This document shows positions 52,640-61,719 of a stretch of 64,000 nt of DNA, one piece after another. This DNA is from Streptomyces sp. NBC_00078. GTDB lineage: Bacteria > Actinomycetota > Actinomycetes > Streptomycetales > Streptomycetaceae. The notes beneath the pieces were generated by a model. It was not told where the DNA came from and made no database searches. It saw only the letters and a list, made by a program, of their open reading frames with translations. Both the position numbers and the translations under genes were made by a program. Within the stretch, counting starts at the first letter, position 1, and each line of letters begins with the position of its first letter. The stretch is taken from the NCBI RefSeq assembly GCF_026343335.1, contig NZ_JAPELX010000001.1:8184001-8248000 (forward strand), read 5' to 3'.

Positions 52640-54190
52640 ATGAGATATCGCAGCAGAGTGACGGCCCCTGTGGCCGCCTTGATCGGTACGGCCGCGGCAC
52701 TGACCACGGGGTCCGCGGCCTACGCCGCCCCTTCGCCCCTGAAGGACGGCGGCACCCCGGGCGCCGAGACCCTCGGTGACTCCGTCTTCCCGGGCCTGGG
52801 CAACGACGGCTACCGGGTCTCGTCCTACCACCTCGACTTCGCCTACGACCAGACGTCGAAGCTGGTCGAGGCGGTGGCGACCATCCAGCTGACGGCGACT
52901 CAGGCCCTGAGCCGTTTCTCCCTGGACGCCCTCGGCCTCGACATCCGCACGGTCCGGGTCAACGGCCGCAACGTCGCCTTCAGGCAGTCCGGCGAGAAGC
53001 TGCGCATCACGCCCGCGACCGCCCTGGCCGCGCAGGCCCAGGCCAGCGTCAGCGTGGGCTACACCGTCGACCCGCGCGGCACGCTCGCCCACACCGCCTG
53101 GGTCGCCACGCCGGACGGTTTCGCGCTGTGCCCGCAGCCGAACTCCGCGCACACGGCCTTCCCGTGCAACGACCATCCCCTGGACAAGGCGGACTTCACC
53201 TTCTGCATCACGGTTCCAGCCGGGCTGCGCGGCGTCGCGAACGGCGTGCTCACCGGCACCAAGAGCCTGTCCGGCGGCCGGACGGCGTACTCGTACGCGT
53301 CCCGCTCGCCGATAGCCACCGAACTGGTGCAGATAACCGTCGGCGACTACGTCATCAAGGACCGGCAGGGCCCGAACGGGCTGCCCCTGCGGGACGTCGT
53401 GCCCACCGCCCGCGCCGCCGCTCTCGAACCGGCGCTCGCCCTCACCCCGAACCTCGTCCAGTGGATCGAGGCACGGCTCGGGGCCTTCCCGTTCGAGACG
53501 TACGGGCTGCTGCCCTGCAACTCCGACGCCGCCAACGCCTTCGACTTCACCGGCCTGGAGACGCAGACCCTCACCCTGTACAAGCCGAACTTCCTGCTCC
53601 AGGCGGAGAAGAACATCGGCTCGCACATGATGCACGAGCTGGTCCACTCCTGGTTCGGCAACCTCGTCAGCCCCGCCAACTGGGCCGACCTGTGGCTGAA
53701 TGAGGGCCACGCCGACTTCTACGGGCTGCTGTACCGCTACGAGCGCGGCTGGACCGACTCCCTGGGCCTGACCACGATGGAAGCCCGGATGAAGGACACC
53801 TACGCCCGCGGCGACCAGTGGCGCCACGACTCGGGCCCGGTGGCCGCGCCGAACGAGGCCAACCTGTTCGACAGCCAGCGCTACCTGGGCGGCGTGCTCG
53901 TCCTGTACGCCCTGCGCCAGGCCGTCGGCGAGGACGTCTTCACCAGGATCGAGCAGACCTTCCTCGCCCGTTACCGCAACTCCACGGCGACGACGGAGAA
54001 CTACATAGCCGTCGCCTCGGAGGTCTCCGGCCAGGACCAGTCCGGCTTCCTCAAGGACTGGCTGTACGGCACGAAGACGCCGCGGATGCCCGGTCACCCG
54101 GACTGGACGGTCACGCCGGTGCAGTCGGCGCTGGCCTCACCGCACAGCCGCAGGGGCGGGCACTACCACGAGAACTCCGCGACGCTCTGA
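52640..54190 (+). CDS. Secreted M1-family zinc metallopeptidase
   Basis: 516 residues from ATG 52640, with a Sec signal peptide (cleavage near AYAAPS, residue 32). The zinc site is complete: HELVH at 332-336 and Glu355 in NEGHADF, giving the HExxH-x18-E arrangement of gluzincins. The N-terminal saddle domain binds the peptide amino terminus, although the usual GxMEN motif is not obvious; DFTGLETQTLTLY takes its place. The helical C-terminal domain of full aminopeptidase N is absent, as in short secreted Streptomyces members. It trims extracellular peptides. Confidence 0.92.
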   Translation: MRYRSRVTAPVAALIGTAAALTTGSAAYAAPSPLKDGGTPGAETLGDSVFPGLGNDGYRVSSYHLDFAYDQTSKLVEAVATIQLTATQALSRFSLDALGLDIRTVRVNGRNVAFRQSGEKLRITPATALAAQAQASVSVGYTVDPRGTLAHTAWVATPDGFALCPQPNSAHTAFPCNDHPLDKADFTFCITVPAGLRGVANGVLTGTKSLSGGRTAYSYASRSPIATELVQITVGDYVIKDRQGPNGLPLRDVVPTARAAALEPALALTPNLVQWIEARLGAFPFETYGLLPCNSDAANAFDFTGLETQTLTLYKPNFLLQAEKNIGSHMMHELVHSWFGNLVSPANWADLWLNEGHADFYGLLYRYERGWTDSLGLTTMEARMKDTYARGDQWRHDSGPVAAPNEANLFDSQRYLGGVLVLYALRQAVGEDVFTRIEQTFLARYRNSTATTENYIAVASEVSGQDQSGFLKDWLYGTKTPRMPGHPDWTVTPVQSALASPHSRRGGHYHENSATL

Positions 54191-54221
54191 CCGCGGTGAC
54201 TCACTGACCCGGGGCGGCCGG

Positions 54222-54650
54222 TCAGTCGAGGGGGGCGGGGGAGATCTCGCCCGCCTCGACGACCGCCGTCCGGGGGCTGCGCTGCTGCGGGATGGCCACC
54301 GGCCCCTGCTGCAGCGCCACCGTCCGCGCGGGCGCCGGGATGCGGATGCCCTCCTCGCGGTAGCGCTTGTGGAGGGCCTTGACGAACTCGTGCTTGATCC
54401 GGAACTGGTCGCTGAACTCGCCCACGCCCAGGATGACCGTGAAGCCGATCCGGGAGTCGCCGAAGGTGTGGAAGCGGATCGCCGGCTCGTGGTCCGGGAC
54501 CGCGCCGGTGGTCCGGGACATCACCTCGGCGATGACGTCCATGGTCACGCGCTCGACGTGCTCCAGGTCGCTCGCCTCCAAGACCGTGCAGCCCGGCGAC
54601 TACATCCGCCTGAGCAGCGGTGAGGAGCTCATCCTGCCGTACACGGCACA
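54222..54650. pseudogene. MscS-family channel remnant with internal inversion
   Basis: The reverse strand from 54581 to 54222 encodes the C-terminal part of a small mechanosensitive channel (SDLEHVERVTMDVIAEVMSR, EPAIRFHTFGDSRIGFTVIL, FRIKHEFVKALHKRYREEGI) and has an in-frame ATG at 54581. On the forward strand, 54579-54625 encodes TVQPGDYIRLSSGEE, the beta-domain that should come before it in the same protein. The two parts are head to head at about 54580, so the gene was broken by an inversion. The membrane helices are missing. Confidence 0.68.
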
Positions 54651-54825
54651 GGGATTCGAACGTCGAGGACTCCCGGACGACGCGGTTCGGACACTCCATA
54701 TCGCAATCCGGACGGGGCAGATCGCGTGCGCCGAGCGCGCTCCTGGAGACGCCGTGGGCAGTGGTGCAGGGCCGGCGGACGCCCCGGCACCGAGGACGCG
54801 GCTGCGCCCTTACGGGAGGGGCGGC
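54651..54825. other. Short spacer after the MscS remnant
   Basis: About 175 bp of unassigned sequence. The forward frame continuing from the MscS piece has no recognisable content. Confidence 0.35.
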
Positions 54826-55941
54826 TCAGATCACCTTCAGCCGGACCAGCGCACCCAGCGTCAGTGCCCCGGGCAGCAGCGGCAGCCACACCGTGATGAT
54901 CCGGTAGGCGAGCACCACCGCCGTTGCCACGGCCACCGGGCTGCCGGCCGCCACCAGAGCCACGACCAGCGCGGCCTCCACCGAGCCGAGCCCGCCCGGC
55001 GTCGGGACCAGGGCGACCGCGACCGTCGCCGCGAGATACGCCACGGCCATGTGGACGGGCGGCACCGGCAGCCCCAGTGACAGGCCGACCAGGACCAGTC
55101 CGGTCGCCTGCAGCGCGGGGAAGGCGAGGGAACCGCCCCACAGCGCGAGAGCGCGGGACGGACGGGTGTGCACCGAGCGCAGTTCGCTCAGTGCCGTGCG
55201 CAGGAACGACAGGACGGCGGCGCGCAGCGGTCGTAGGAGAGCGAGGACGGTCACCGCCACGACCACGACGGCACCGACGGCGAGCAGCAGCGGGACCACC
55301 GAACCGTCGGGCAGCAGCGTGCCGAACCGCAGGGCGCCCGGGGAGGCGAGCAGCAGCCCCGCCAGGAGGCCCAGCCGGGCGACCGACTCCGCGAGCAGGT
55401 AGAGGGCGAGCGCGGCGGAGGAACGGGCGAGCGGAATCCCGCACACGGTCATGAACCGCAGGTTGACCGCGCCCGCTCCGAGACCGGTCGGCAGCAGGTG
55501 GTTGGCCGAGCCCGCCGCGAACTGGGTGGCCAGCAGGCGCCTCCTGGGCAGCCGGTCCACGACCGCGCCCTGCCGTGTGCAGGCGGCCGCCACCCAGGTC
55601 AGACAGGTCGCGCCGGCCGCCGCAAGCAGCCAGGGCCACTCCGCGGCCCGCAGATGTCCGAAGCCCTCGACGAGGACGGACCGGTGCTGCACGGCCACGA
55701 CGGAGACGAGCAGGAGCGGAAGCAGGCACAGGATCTGCCGGAGCACGCGGGCCGGGACGCGTCGGGGGAATCGTCCTGGGGGGAGGGGCCCTCGGGGAAG
55801 GTGTACAGCGGTCACATCCCGAGAGGGTTTCCAGTCCGCGCCAACGGCGGGTTGCGGAAGCGGGGACAGCGGCTGAAGGGGGGACAGCGACTGGAGGCGG
55901 GACGGCGACTGGAGGCGGGGCGGCGGCTTGCGTACGGTCAT
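54826..55941 (-). CDS. LPG synthase TM-region (UPF0104) flippase-like protein
   Basis: 371 residues from ATG 55941 (GAAGGA upstream). The first 45 residues are a Pro/Leu/Ser repeat (RLQSPSRLQSLSPLQPLSPL) encoded by near-identical DNA units. About eight membrane helices follow, with FAAGSANHLLPTGLGAGAVN and ALVPTPGGLGSVEAALVVAL, the two conserved segments of the family that includes the MprF N-terminal flippase and AglD. These proteins flip lipids or lipid-linked sugars. No synthase domain is attached. It diverges from the SoxR-box ABC exporter gene. Confidence 0.88.
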   Translation of the reverse strand: MTVRKPPPRLQSPSRLQSLSPLQPLSPLPQPAVGADWKPSRDVTAVHLPRGPLPPGRFPRRVPARVLRQILCLLPLLLVSVVAVQHRSVLVEGFGHLRAAEWPWLLAAAGATCLTWVAAACTRQGAVVDRLPRRRLLATQFAAGSANHLLPTGLGAGAVNLRFMTVCGIPLARSSAALALYLLAESVARLGLLAGLLLASPGALRFGTLLPDGSVVPLLLAVGAVVVVAVTVLALLRPLRAAVLSFLRTALSELRSVHTRPSRALALWGGSLAFPALQATGLVLVGLSLGLPVPPVHMAVAYLAATVAVALVPTPGGLGSVEAALVVALVAAGSPVAVATAVVLAYRIITVWLPLLPGALTLGALVRLKVI

Positions 55942-55975
55942 CGGGTCCTTCGAGCGGGAAGACGTCAGGAAAAGA

Positions 55976-56006
55976 TTGACCTCAATGTTGCTTGAGGTTC
56001 TAAGTT
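55976..56006 (+). promoter_or_regulatory. SoxR-type promoter (19-bp spacer) of the ABC exporter
   Basis: TTGACC (55976-55981) and TAAGTT (56001-56006) are 19 bp apart. The dyad CCTCAATGTTGCTTGAGG (55980-55997) is a strong match to the SoxR box (CCTCAA-N6-TTGAGG). The predicted transcription start falls at about 56013, next to the ATG at 56014. In S. coelicolor SoxR is known to activate an ABC-exporter gene in response to redox-active antibiotics. Confidence 0.85.
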
Positions 56007-56013
56007 CTCTCTC

Positions 56014-57921
56014 ATGAGCATGGAGACCACGGCCTGGACACAGCTGCACAGTGTCATGAACGCCGAGCAGGAACGCCGCCCCTTCGCGCGCGCCACGCTG
56101 CGCCGCATCGCCGCCTTCGCCCGTCCGCATCGCGTCCGCATCGCGCAGTTCGTGGCGCTGGGGGTGGTGACCGCGCTGCTCGCCGTCGCGACCCCCGTAC
56201 TCGCCGGACATGTCGTGGACGCGATCGTGTCGGGCGGCGACGAGGGAGAGGTCGTACACCTGGCCCTGCTCATCGCACTCATCGCGGTCGTGGAGGCGGC
56301 CCTCGGCATTCTCGGCAGGAGGCTTTCGGCGACGCTCGGGGAGGGGCTGATCCTCGATCTGCGGACGGCTGTGTTCGATCATGTGCAGCGGATGCCGGTC
56401 GCGTTCTTCACACGCACACGTACGGGCGCGCTGGTCTCCCGTCTCAACAACGACGTCATCGGCGCCCAGCGCGCGTTCAGCAACACACTGTCCGGAGTGG
56501 TCAGCAACCTGGTCACCCTCGTGCTCACCCTCGCCGTCATGCTGACGCTCTCCTGGCAGATCACCCTCCTCGCGCTGGTGCTGCTCCCGGTGTTCGTCGT
56601 GCCGGCCCGGCGCATGGGCAGCCGGATGGCCCGTATGCAGCGGGAGGCGGCGACGCTGAACGCGGCGATGGGCACCCGCATGACCGAGCGGTTCTCCGCA
56701 CCGGGAGCCACGCTGATCAAGCTCTTCGGGCGCCCGGAGCAGGAGTCCGAGGAGTTCGCGGCCCGCGCGAGCCGGGTCCGTGACATCGGGATCCGCACGG
56801 CGACCGCCCAGTCCGCCTTCATCACCGCGCTGACCCTGGTGTCGTCCCTGGCGCTGGCCCTGGTCTACGGCCTCGGCGGCTGGTTCGCCCTGCGCGGCCG
56901 CCTGGAACCGGGCGCGGTCGTGTCGTTGGCGCTGCTGCTGACCCGCATGTACGCGCCGCTCACCTCGCTGGCCGGCGCACGCGTCGAGGTGATGAGCGCC
57001 CTCGTCAGCTTCGAGCGCGTCTTCGAGGTGCTCGACCTCAAGCCCCTCATCGAGGAGAAACCGGACGCGCACGCCGTGCCCGACGGCCCGGTGTCGGTCG
57101 AGTTCGACGGCGTCCGCTTCGCCTACCCCTCCGCCGACAAGGTCTCCCTGGCCTCCCTGGAGGAGGTGGCGTCCCTCGACACCCGGGGCGGTGCCGAGGT
57201 CCTGCACGGCATCTCCTTCCGCGCCGAGCCGGGCCAGACGGTCGCCCTCGTCGGCTCGTCCGGCGCCGGCAAGTCGACCATCGCGCAGCTGCTGCCACGC
57301 CTGTACGACGTCGACGAGGGCGCCGTACGCCTCGGTGGCACCGACGTCCGCGACCTGACAGCCGCCTCCCTGCGTTCGACCCTCGGCATGGTCACCCAGG
57401 ACGGCCACCTCTTCCACGACAGCGTCCGCGCCAATCTCCTCCTGGCCGCCCCCACGGCCACCGAGCCCGATCTGTGGGACGCGTTGCGCCGCTCACGTCT
57501 CGACGATCTCGTACGCTCCCTGCCCGACGGCCTCGACACGGTGGTCGGCGAACGCGGCTACCGTCTCTCCGGCGGTGAACGCCAGCGCATGACCATCGCC
57601 CGTCTCCTGCTGGCCCGTCAGCGCGTCGTCATCCTCGACGAGGCCACCGCCCACCTCGACAACACCTCGGAGGCCGCCGTCCAGGAGGCCCTGACCGAGG
57701 CTCTGGAGGGCAGGACGGCGGTCGTGATCGCGCACCGGCTGTCCACGGTGCGGGCGGCGGACATGATCCTGGTGATCGAGGGCGGCCTGATCGTGGAACG
57801 CGGCACCCACGAGGAACTGCTGACGGCCGGTGGCCGGTACGCGGAGCTGTACCGAACGCAGTTCGAGGAGCCGGCGGAAGAGGTGACGGAGATCGCCCCG
57901 GCGGGGGAGGCTGTGGCGTAG
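56014..57921 (+). CDS. ABC transporter, fused permease and ATPase (SoxR-regulated exporter)
   Basis: 635 residues. A six-helix type IV exporter domain spans residues about 35-330 (with FTRTRTGALVSRLNNDV in the coupling region). The nucleotide-binding domain has Walker A GSSGAGKST near 414-422, signature LSGGERQR, Walker B VVILDEAT and the H-loop AHRLSTV. It works as a homodimer or heterodimer to export small molecules. The SoxR-like promoter suggests the substrates are redox-active compounds such as actinorhodin-type pigments. The predicted transcript starts at the initiation codon, so translation would be leaderless; a second in-frame ATG at 56020 is close by. The next gene, a hydrolase, starts 37 bp after its stop. 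Confidence 0.94.
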   Translation: MSMETTAWTQLHSVMNAEQERRPFARATLRRIAAFARPHRVRIAQFVALGVVTALLAVATPVLAGHVVDAIVSGGDEGEVVHLALLIALIAVVEAALGILGRRLSATLGEGLILDLRTAVFDHVQRMPVAFFTRTRTGALVSRLNNDVIGAQRAFSNTLSGVVSNLVTLVLTLAVMLTLSWQITLLALVLLPVFVVPARRMGSRMARMQREAATLNAAMGTRMTERFSAPGATLIKLFGRPEQESEEFAARASRVRDIGIRTATAQSAFITALTLVSSLALALVYGLGGWFALRGRLEPGAVVSLALLLTRMYAPLTSLAGARVEVMSALVSFERVFEVLDLKPLIEEKPDAHAVPDGPVSVEFDGVRFAYPSADKVSLASLEEVASLDTRGGAEVLHGISFRAEPGQTVALVGSSGAGKSTIAQLLPRLYDVDEGAVRLGGTDVRDLTAASLRSTLGMVTQDGHLFHDSVRANLLLAAPTATEPDLWDALRRSRLDDLVRSLPDGLDTVVGERGYRLSGGERQRMTIARLLLARQRVVILDEATAHLDNTSEAAVQEALTEALEGRTAVVIAHRLSTVRAADMILVIEGGLIVERGTHEELLTAGGRYAELYRTQFEEPAEEVTEIAPAGEAVA

Positions 57922-57958
57922 TCCTTACCGGGCCCCGGCACAAGGAGATGGAGTCACC

Positions 57959-58753
57959 GTGATCGACCTCGGCCGTATCCGGCTGTTCCACACCGCCCTC
58001 GGACCGGCCGACGACGCTCCCGCCCTCCTGCTGGTGCACGGCTGGGGCGGGGACGGCCGGGAGTGGTCGGCGCATGCCGAGGCGCTGGCGGGCCGGTTCC
58101 GGGTGGTGGTGCCCGATCTGCGCGGGCACGGCCGCTCCGAGGTGCCGGCGGAGGGCAACACCCCGGCGGAGATGGCGGCGGACCTGGCCGCGCTGACCGA
58201 GGCCCTGGGCACCGGTCCCGTGATCGCGGTCGGCCACTCCATGGGCGGCCAGGTCGTCAACCTCCTCGCCGTCCACCATCCGCACGCCGTACGGTCGGTG
58301 ATCGCCCTCGACCCGGCCCACGGCGCCCACGGCGAGGAAGTCGAGCAGATCCCCGCCAGGCTGGCCGCCTACCGTGAACGCGGCGCACAGGCGGCGGCCG
58401 CGTTCGTGGCGGCGGCTTTCGGGCCGGCCGCGCCGACGGGCCTGAGCACCGCCCACGTACGCACCATGCTCGGCACCCCCGGCCACGTCATAGCCCAGGC
58501 CTACGCGGGCATGTACACCGACGACGGCGCCGTCGGCATCCGCCCGGCCAGCGAGGCCCACCTGCGCCGCCGCACACAACCGGCGCTGACGGTCTGGACG
58601 TCGGCCGAAGCGGCTGCATGGGAGCGCGGCACCCTGCGCACAGCCGCATCCCGCGTCGACCACTGGCCCGGCACCGGGCACTACCTGCACGAGGAACATC
58701 CGCGCCGCACGGTCCGCCTGATCGAGGACTGGGCGGACGGCGGGCTTGCTTGA
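57959..58753 (+). CDS. Alpha/beta hydrolase
   Basis: 264 residues from GTG 57959, which follows AAGGAG by 10 nt. Standard fold: LLLVHGWGGDGREWSAHAEA, VVPDLRGHGRSEVP, nucleophile elbow GHSMGG (Ser near 94), and a C-terminal GTGHYLHEE His. Cytosolic. It is downstream of the SoxR-regulated exporter, with no promoter between, so it probably belongs to the same redox response, perhaps modifying the exported compound before or after transport. The substrate is unknown. Confidence 0.9.
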   Translation: MIDLGRIRLFHTALGPADDAPALLLVHGWGGDGREWSAHAEALAGRFRVVVPDLRGHGRSEVPAEGNTPAEMAADLAALTEALGTGPVIAVGHSMGGQVVNLLAVHHPHAVRSVIALDPAHGAHGEEVEQIPARLAAYRERGAQAAAAFVAAAFGPAAPTGLSTAHVRTMLGTPGHVIAQAYAGMYTDDGAVGIRPASEAHLRRRTQPALTVWTSAEAAAWERGTLRTAASRVDHWPGTGHYLHEEHPRRTVRLIEDWADGGLA

Positions 58754-58777
58754 CGTGTGATTCGCTAAGAGGCCGAT

Positions 58778-58885
58778 TTGCGCCCGCTGAAGCACCCGAC
58801 GAGGTGGCTGGACGGTCTTGCCGCCCAATGGGAGAACCGCCTGCGGGCGATCAGGGAACTGGCCGAGAGTGATGCCTCGCCCTGA
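58778..58885 (+). pseudogene. C-terminal fragment, possibly of an ArsR-like regulator
   Basis: About 35 codons read LRPLKHPTRWLDGLAAQWEN, then RLRAIRELAESDASP and stop. The R-W-L-D-G-L-A-x-x-W-E-x-R-L pattern resembles the tail of some ArsR-type regulators. The rest is absent. Confidence 0.4.
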
Positions 58886-59618
58886 GCCGAGCTGAATGTC
58901 ACGCCGCTTCCCACTGCCTGCACAACGCCAAGGTCGGCGGGGGAACCAGCCTCGCCGAGGCCGGGGGCGCCGAGGCCCAGGTCATCGATACATCGACACC
59001 ACGCATCTCACGCCGTCCGGGCCGCCCTGCAGATCGCAGAGGCCGCTGGGAGTTGAGGCCCGCATCAGGCGGAGCCATCGCCCAATGCCGGCCGGCTCAG
59101 GGCATCCCGGTCGAAGGGGGCGCGGCGCCGTTCGTGAGTGCGCGTGTGAGGCGACGAGGCCCGCCGCGCCAACGCAGCCGACCCGGCGGCGGAGAAAAGC
59201 GTCGCGGATTCAGTGACCGTCAGCGCGGCCGCCGCGAAGAGGGTTCGAAATTTCGGGTGCCATTCGGAAAAACGAGGTGGGGCGGACGCCGGAGACGCGA
59301 CGGGCCATGTCGACGCAGTCCGCGAAACCGGCCCAGCTCCGGCGCCAAAGGGGCTGTCCATCTGCCCGGCCCGACGGTTCGATCCGCGTGACCTGCGTCG
59401 TTTCGTTCAGGACGTCCTGCGAATGTTTCGGAGTCCTTCGCGAATAATGCGAGAGGTATTGACGCCGTTCACCAGTTCCCTATCATCCAAATTGCTCGAC
59501 AATTCGGCTCTTGTTCGATTTGCCGAACACGTCAGGGCCGCTCCACTCGCACAGCAGGGCAACTCCGGAACAGGGTCTCGCCCACCGCAACGACCGAGCC
59601 GCAAGGAGCACTCGCACG
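58886..59618. other. Non-coding region before the arabinofuranosidase
   Basis: About 730 bp with no convincing gene. It contains symmetric sequences that look like operator candidates: CGAAATTTCG at 59246-59255 and TTCGCGAA at 59437-59444. Below 59400 the region becomes more A/T rich (GACGCCGTTCACCAGTTCCC and following), as promoters in Streptomyces often are. Confidence 0.4.
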
Positions 59619-59837
59619 ATGCGTATGTCATGGCCTCATCATTTCTGCTCCCGTCGTCGCGCACCGACGGCCGCCATCGCCAGGCCGCCGGCGCGGTTCT
59701 CCCGTCGGCGGGCGCCTCCCCGGGCCGCTCTGCTCCCACCCGGGGGCCGGTCTGTGGGTCTCGCAGGACCGCGCAGCAGTAAGGGCTCGGCCCGGTTCCC
59801 TGGACCGCTGCGAACCGCATCGCATCGACAGCCCTGA
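59619..59837 (+). CDS. Small basic ORF upstream of the GH62 gene, doubtful
   Basis: From ATG 59619, preceded by AAGGAG at good spacing, a 72-codon frame begins MRMSWPHHFCSRRRAPTAAI and becomes Pro/Arg/Ser-rich to the stop at 59837. The start resembles the n-region of a secreted glycosidase signal peptide that then loses its hydrophobic core through a frame change. It may be the stump of a lost secreted enzyme or a short translated leader. Function unknown. Confidence 0.35.
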   Translation: MRMSWPHHFCSRRRAPTAAIARPPARFSRRRAPPRAALLPPGGRSVGLAGPRSSKGSARFPGPLRTASHRQP

Positions 59838-59916
59838 CAGCCCTGACATCCCCAACAGCCCGGACGGCCTCGGACGGGCCAACCGGAACCGCCTACTCAA
59901 GGATTACGAGGTCCCC

Positions 59917-61341
59917 ATGCGCAGACGAAGTTTGTTCAGCCGCGGACGTCTGTCCGTGGTGCTCGCCGCTGCGGTCGCGGCCCTGGCCACGTTGGCGGCG
60001 ATGCTCGTCGCCGGCCCGGCTCAGGCGGCAACCAGCGGCGCCTTGCGCGGAGTTGGTTCCGGCCGGTGCCTCGATGTGCCGAACGCCGGCCAGACCGACG
60101 GCACGTACCTGCAGACCTGGGACTGCTCGGGCGGGACCAATCAGCAGTGGACATCGACGGACAGCAACCAGCTGACCGTGTACGGCAGCAAGTGCCTGGA
60201 TGTTCCGGGCCATGCCACCGCGGCCGGTACGCGGGTGCAGATCTGGACCTGCACCGGCGGCGCGAACCAGCAGTGGCGAGTGAACTCCGACGGCACGATC
60301 GTCGGCGTGGAGTCCGGGCTGTGCCTGGACGTCAGCGGCGGCGCCACGGCCAACGGCACGGCGGTGCAGCTCTGGAACTGCAACGGAGGCAGCAACCAGA
60401 AGTGGACCGGCCTCTCCGGGACGACCCCGCCCGACGGCAACTGTGCACTTCCGTCGACATACCGGTGGACGTCGACAGGTGCGCTGGCGCAGCCGGCGAA
60501 CGGGTGGGTCTCGCTGAAGGACTTCACCAACGTGACGTACAACGGCAAGCACCTGGTCTACGCGTCGAACGTGTCGGGATCGTCGTACGGCTCGATGGCG
60601 TTCAAGCCCTTCACGAACTGGTCGGACATGGCATCGGCCGGCCAGACCGGCATGAGCCAGGCCACGGTGGCACCCACCCTGTTCTACTTCGCGCCCAAGA
60701 ACATCTGGGTCCTTGCGTACCAGTGGGGTGCGTGGCCCTTCATCTACCGCACGTCGAGCGACCCGACCAACCCCAACGGCTGGTCCGCGCCGCAGCAGCT
60801 GTTCACCGGCAGCATCCCGGGCGCCGCCCCGATCGACCAGACCCTGATCGCCGACGGCCAGAACATGTACCTGTTCTTCGCCGGTGACAACGGCAAGATC
60901 TACCGGGCGAGCATGCCGATCGGAAACTTCCCCAGCAGCTTCGGCTCGTCGTACACGACGGTCATGAGCGACTCGGTGAAGAACCTGTTCGAGGCGCCGC
61001 AGGTCTACAAGGTCCAGGGCCAGAACCAGTACCTGATGATCGTCGAGGCCCGGGGTGCCAATGAGCAGCGCTTCTTCCGCTCGTTCACGGCCTCCAGCCT
61101 GAACGGTTCGTGGACCCCGCAGGCCGCCACCGAGTCCAACCCCTTTGCGGGCAAGGCCAACAGCGGCGCCACCTGGACCAACGACATCAGCCACGGCGAC
61201 CTGGTCCGCAACAACCCCGACCAGACCATGACCATCGACCCCTGCAACCTGCAGCTCCTCTATCAGGGCAAGTCCCCCACCGCGAGCGGCCCCTACGACC
61301 AACTGCCGTGGCGGCCGGGCGTCCTCACCCTGCAGCGCTGA
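59917..61341 (+). CDS. Secreted GH62 alpha-L-arabinofuranosidase with CBM13
   Basis: 474 residues. A signal peptide ends near AQAATS (residue 38). Residues about 40-165 form a ricin-type beta-trefoil with three CLDV...QQW repeats, very similar to the module on the cutinase-like protein at 24378. Residues 172-474 form the five-bladed GH62 domain. The three acidic catalytic positions are visible in SLKDFTNVTYNGKHLVYAS, AAPIDQTLIADG and NLFEAPQVYKVQGQ. It removes arabinose from arabinoxylan outside the cell. The layout CBM13-GH62 is known in Streptomyces. A terminator follows. Confidence 0.95.
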   Translation: MRRRSLFSRGRLSVVLAAAVAALATLAAMLVAGPAQAATSGALRGVGSGRCLDVPNAGQTDGTYLQTWDCSGGTNQQWTSTDSNQLTVYGSKCLDVPGHATAAGTRVQIWTCTGGANQQWRVNSDGTIVGVESGLCLDVSGGATANGTAVQLWNCNGGSNQKWTGLSGTTPPDGNCALPSTYRWTSTGALAQPANGWVSLKDFTNVTYNGKHLVYASNVSGSSYGSMAFKPFTNWSDMASAGQTGMSQATVAPTLFYFAPKNIWVLAYQWGAWPFIYRTSSDPTNPNGWSAPQQLFTGSIPGAAPIDQTLIADGQNMYLFFAGDNGKIYRASMPIGNFPSSFGSSYTTVMSDSVKNLFEAPQVYKVQGQNQYLMIVEARGANEQRFFRSFTASSLNGSWTPQAATESNPFAGKANSGATWTNDISHGDLVRNNPDQTMTIDPCNLQLLYQGKSPTASGPYDQLPWRPGVLTLQR

Positions 61342-61445
61342 CCGCCCGATCCACGGTGACCGCGAGGTGGTGCGGTCCGCCGGCCCGTGGACGAGCGGTT
61401 CACGGCACGAGCAGCTCCACCTGCTGACCGGTACACACCGCAGCG

Positions 61446-61478
61446 AGGAACCCCAGCCGTGCGTCGGCTGGGGTTCCT
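61446..61478 (+). terminator. Terminator behind the GH62 gene
   Basis: AGGAACCCCAGCC (61446-61458) pairs perfectly with 61466-61478 across a 7-nt loop and is followed by TGCTTCTTG. Confidence 0.75.
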
Positions 61479-61719
61479 GCTTCTTGTGAACCCGCTTCGT
61501 GGACAAGGACCGAAGCACTACGACGCCACCAGGGAATCGCTTCCCGGCCGCGATGTGCTCTCAACTCCGCGCAACGCGAAATCACTGCCGAGCCACGGCG
61601 GTCAGTGGCTCCTGCCTTCCCGCAGATCACAAGTCGGGCAATGTGATGGCCTAATATCCGAACCGACTACAGAGGGCGTCCTGGCTCGTGTGTACATCCG
61701 TGGGAAGGGAGAGGATCAC
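61479..61719. other. Spacer before the large ATPase regulator
   Basis: About 240 bp without a gene. TGATGGCCTAATATCCG near 61641 may include a -10 region for the downstream regulator. Confidence 0.35.
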
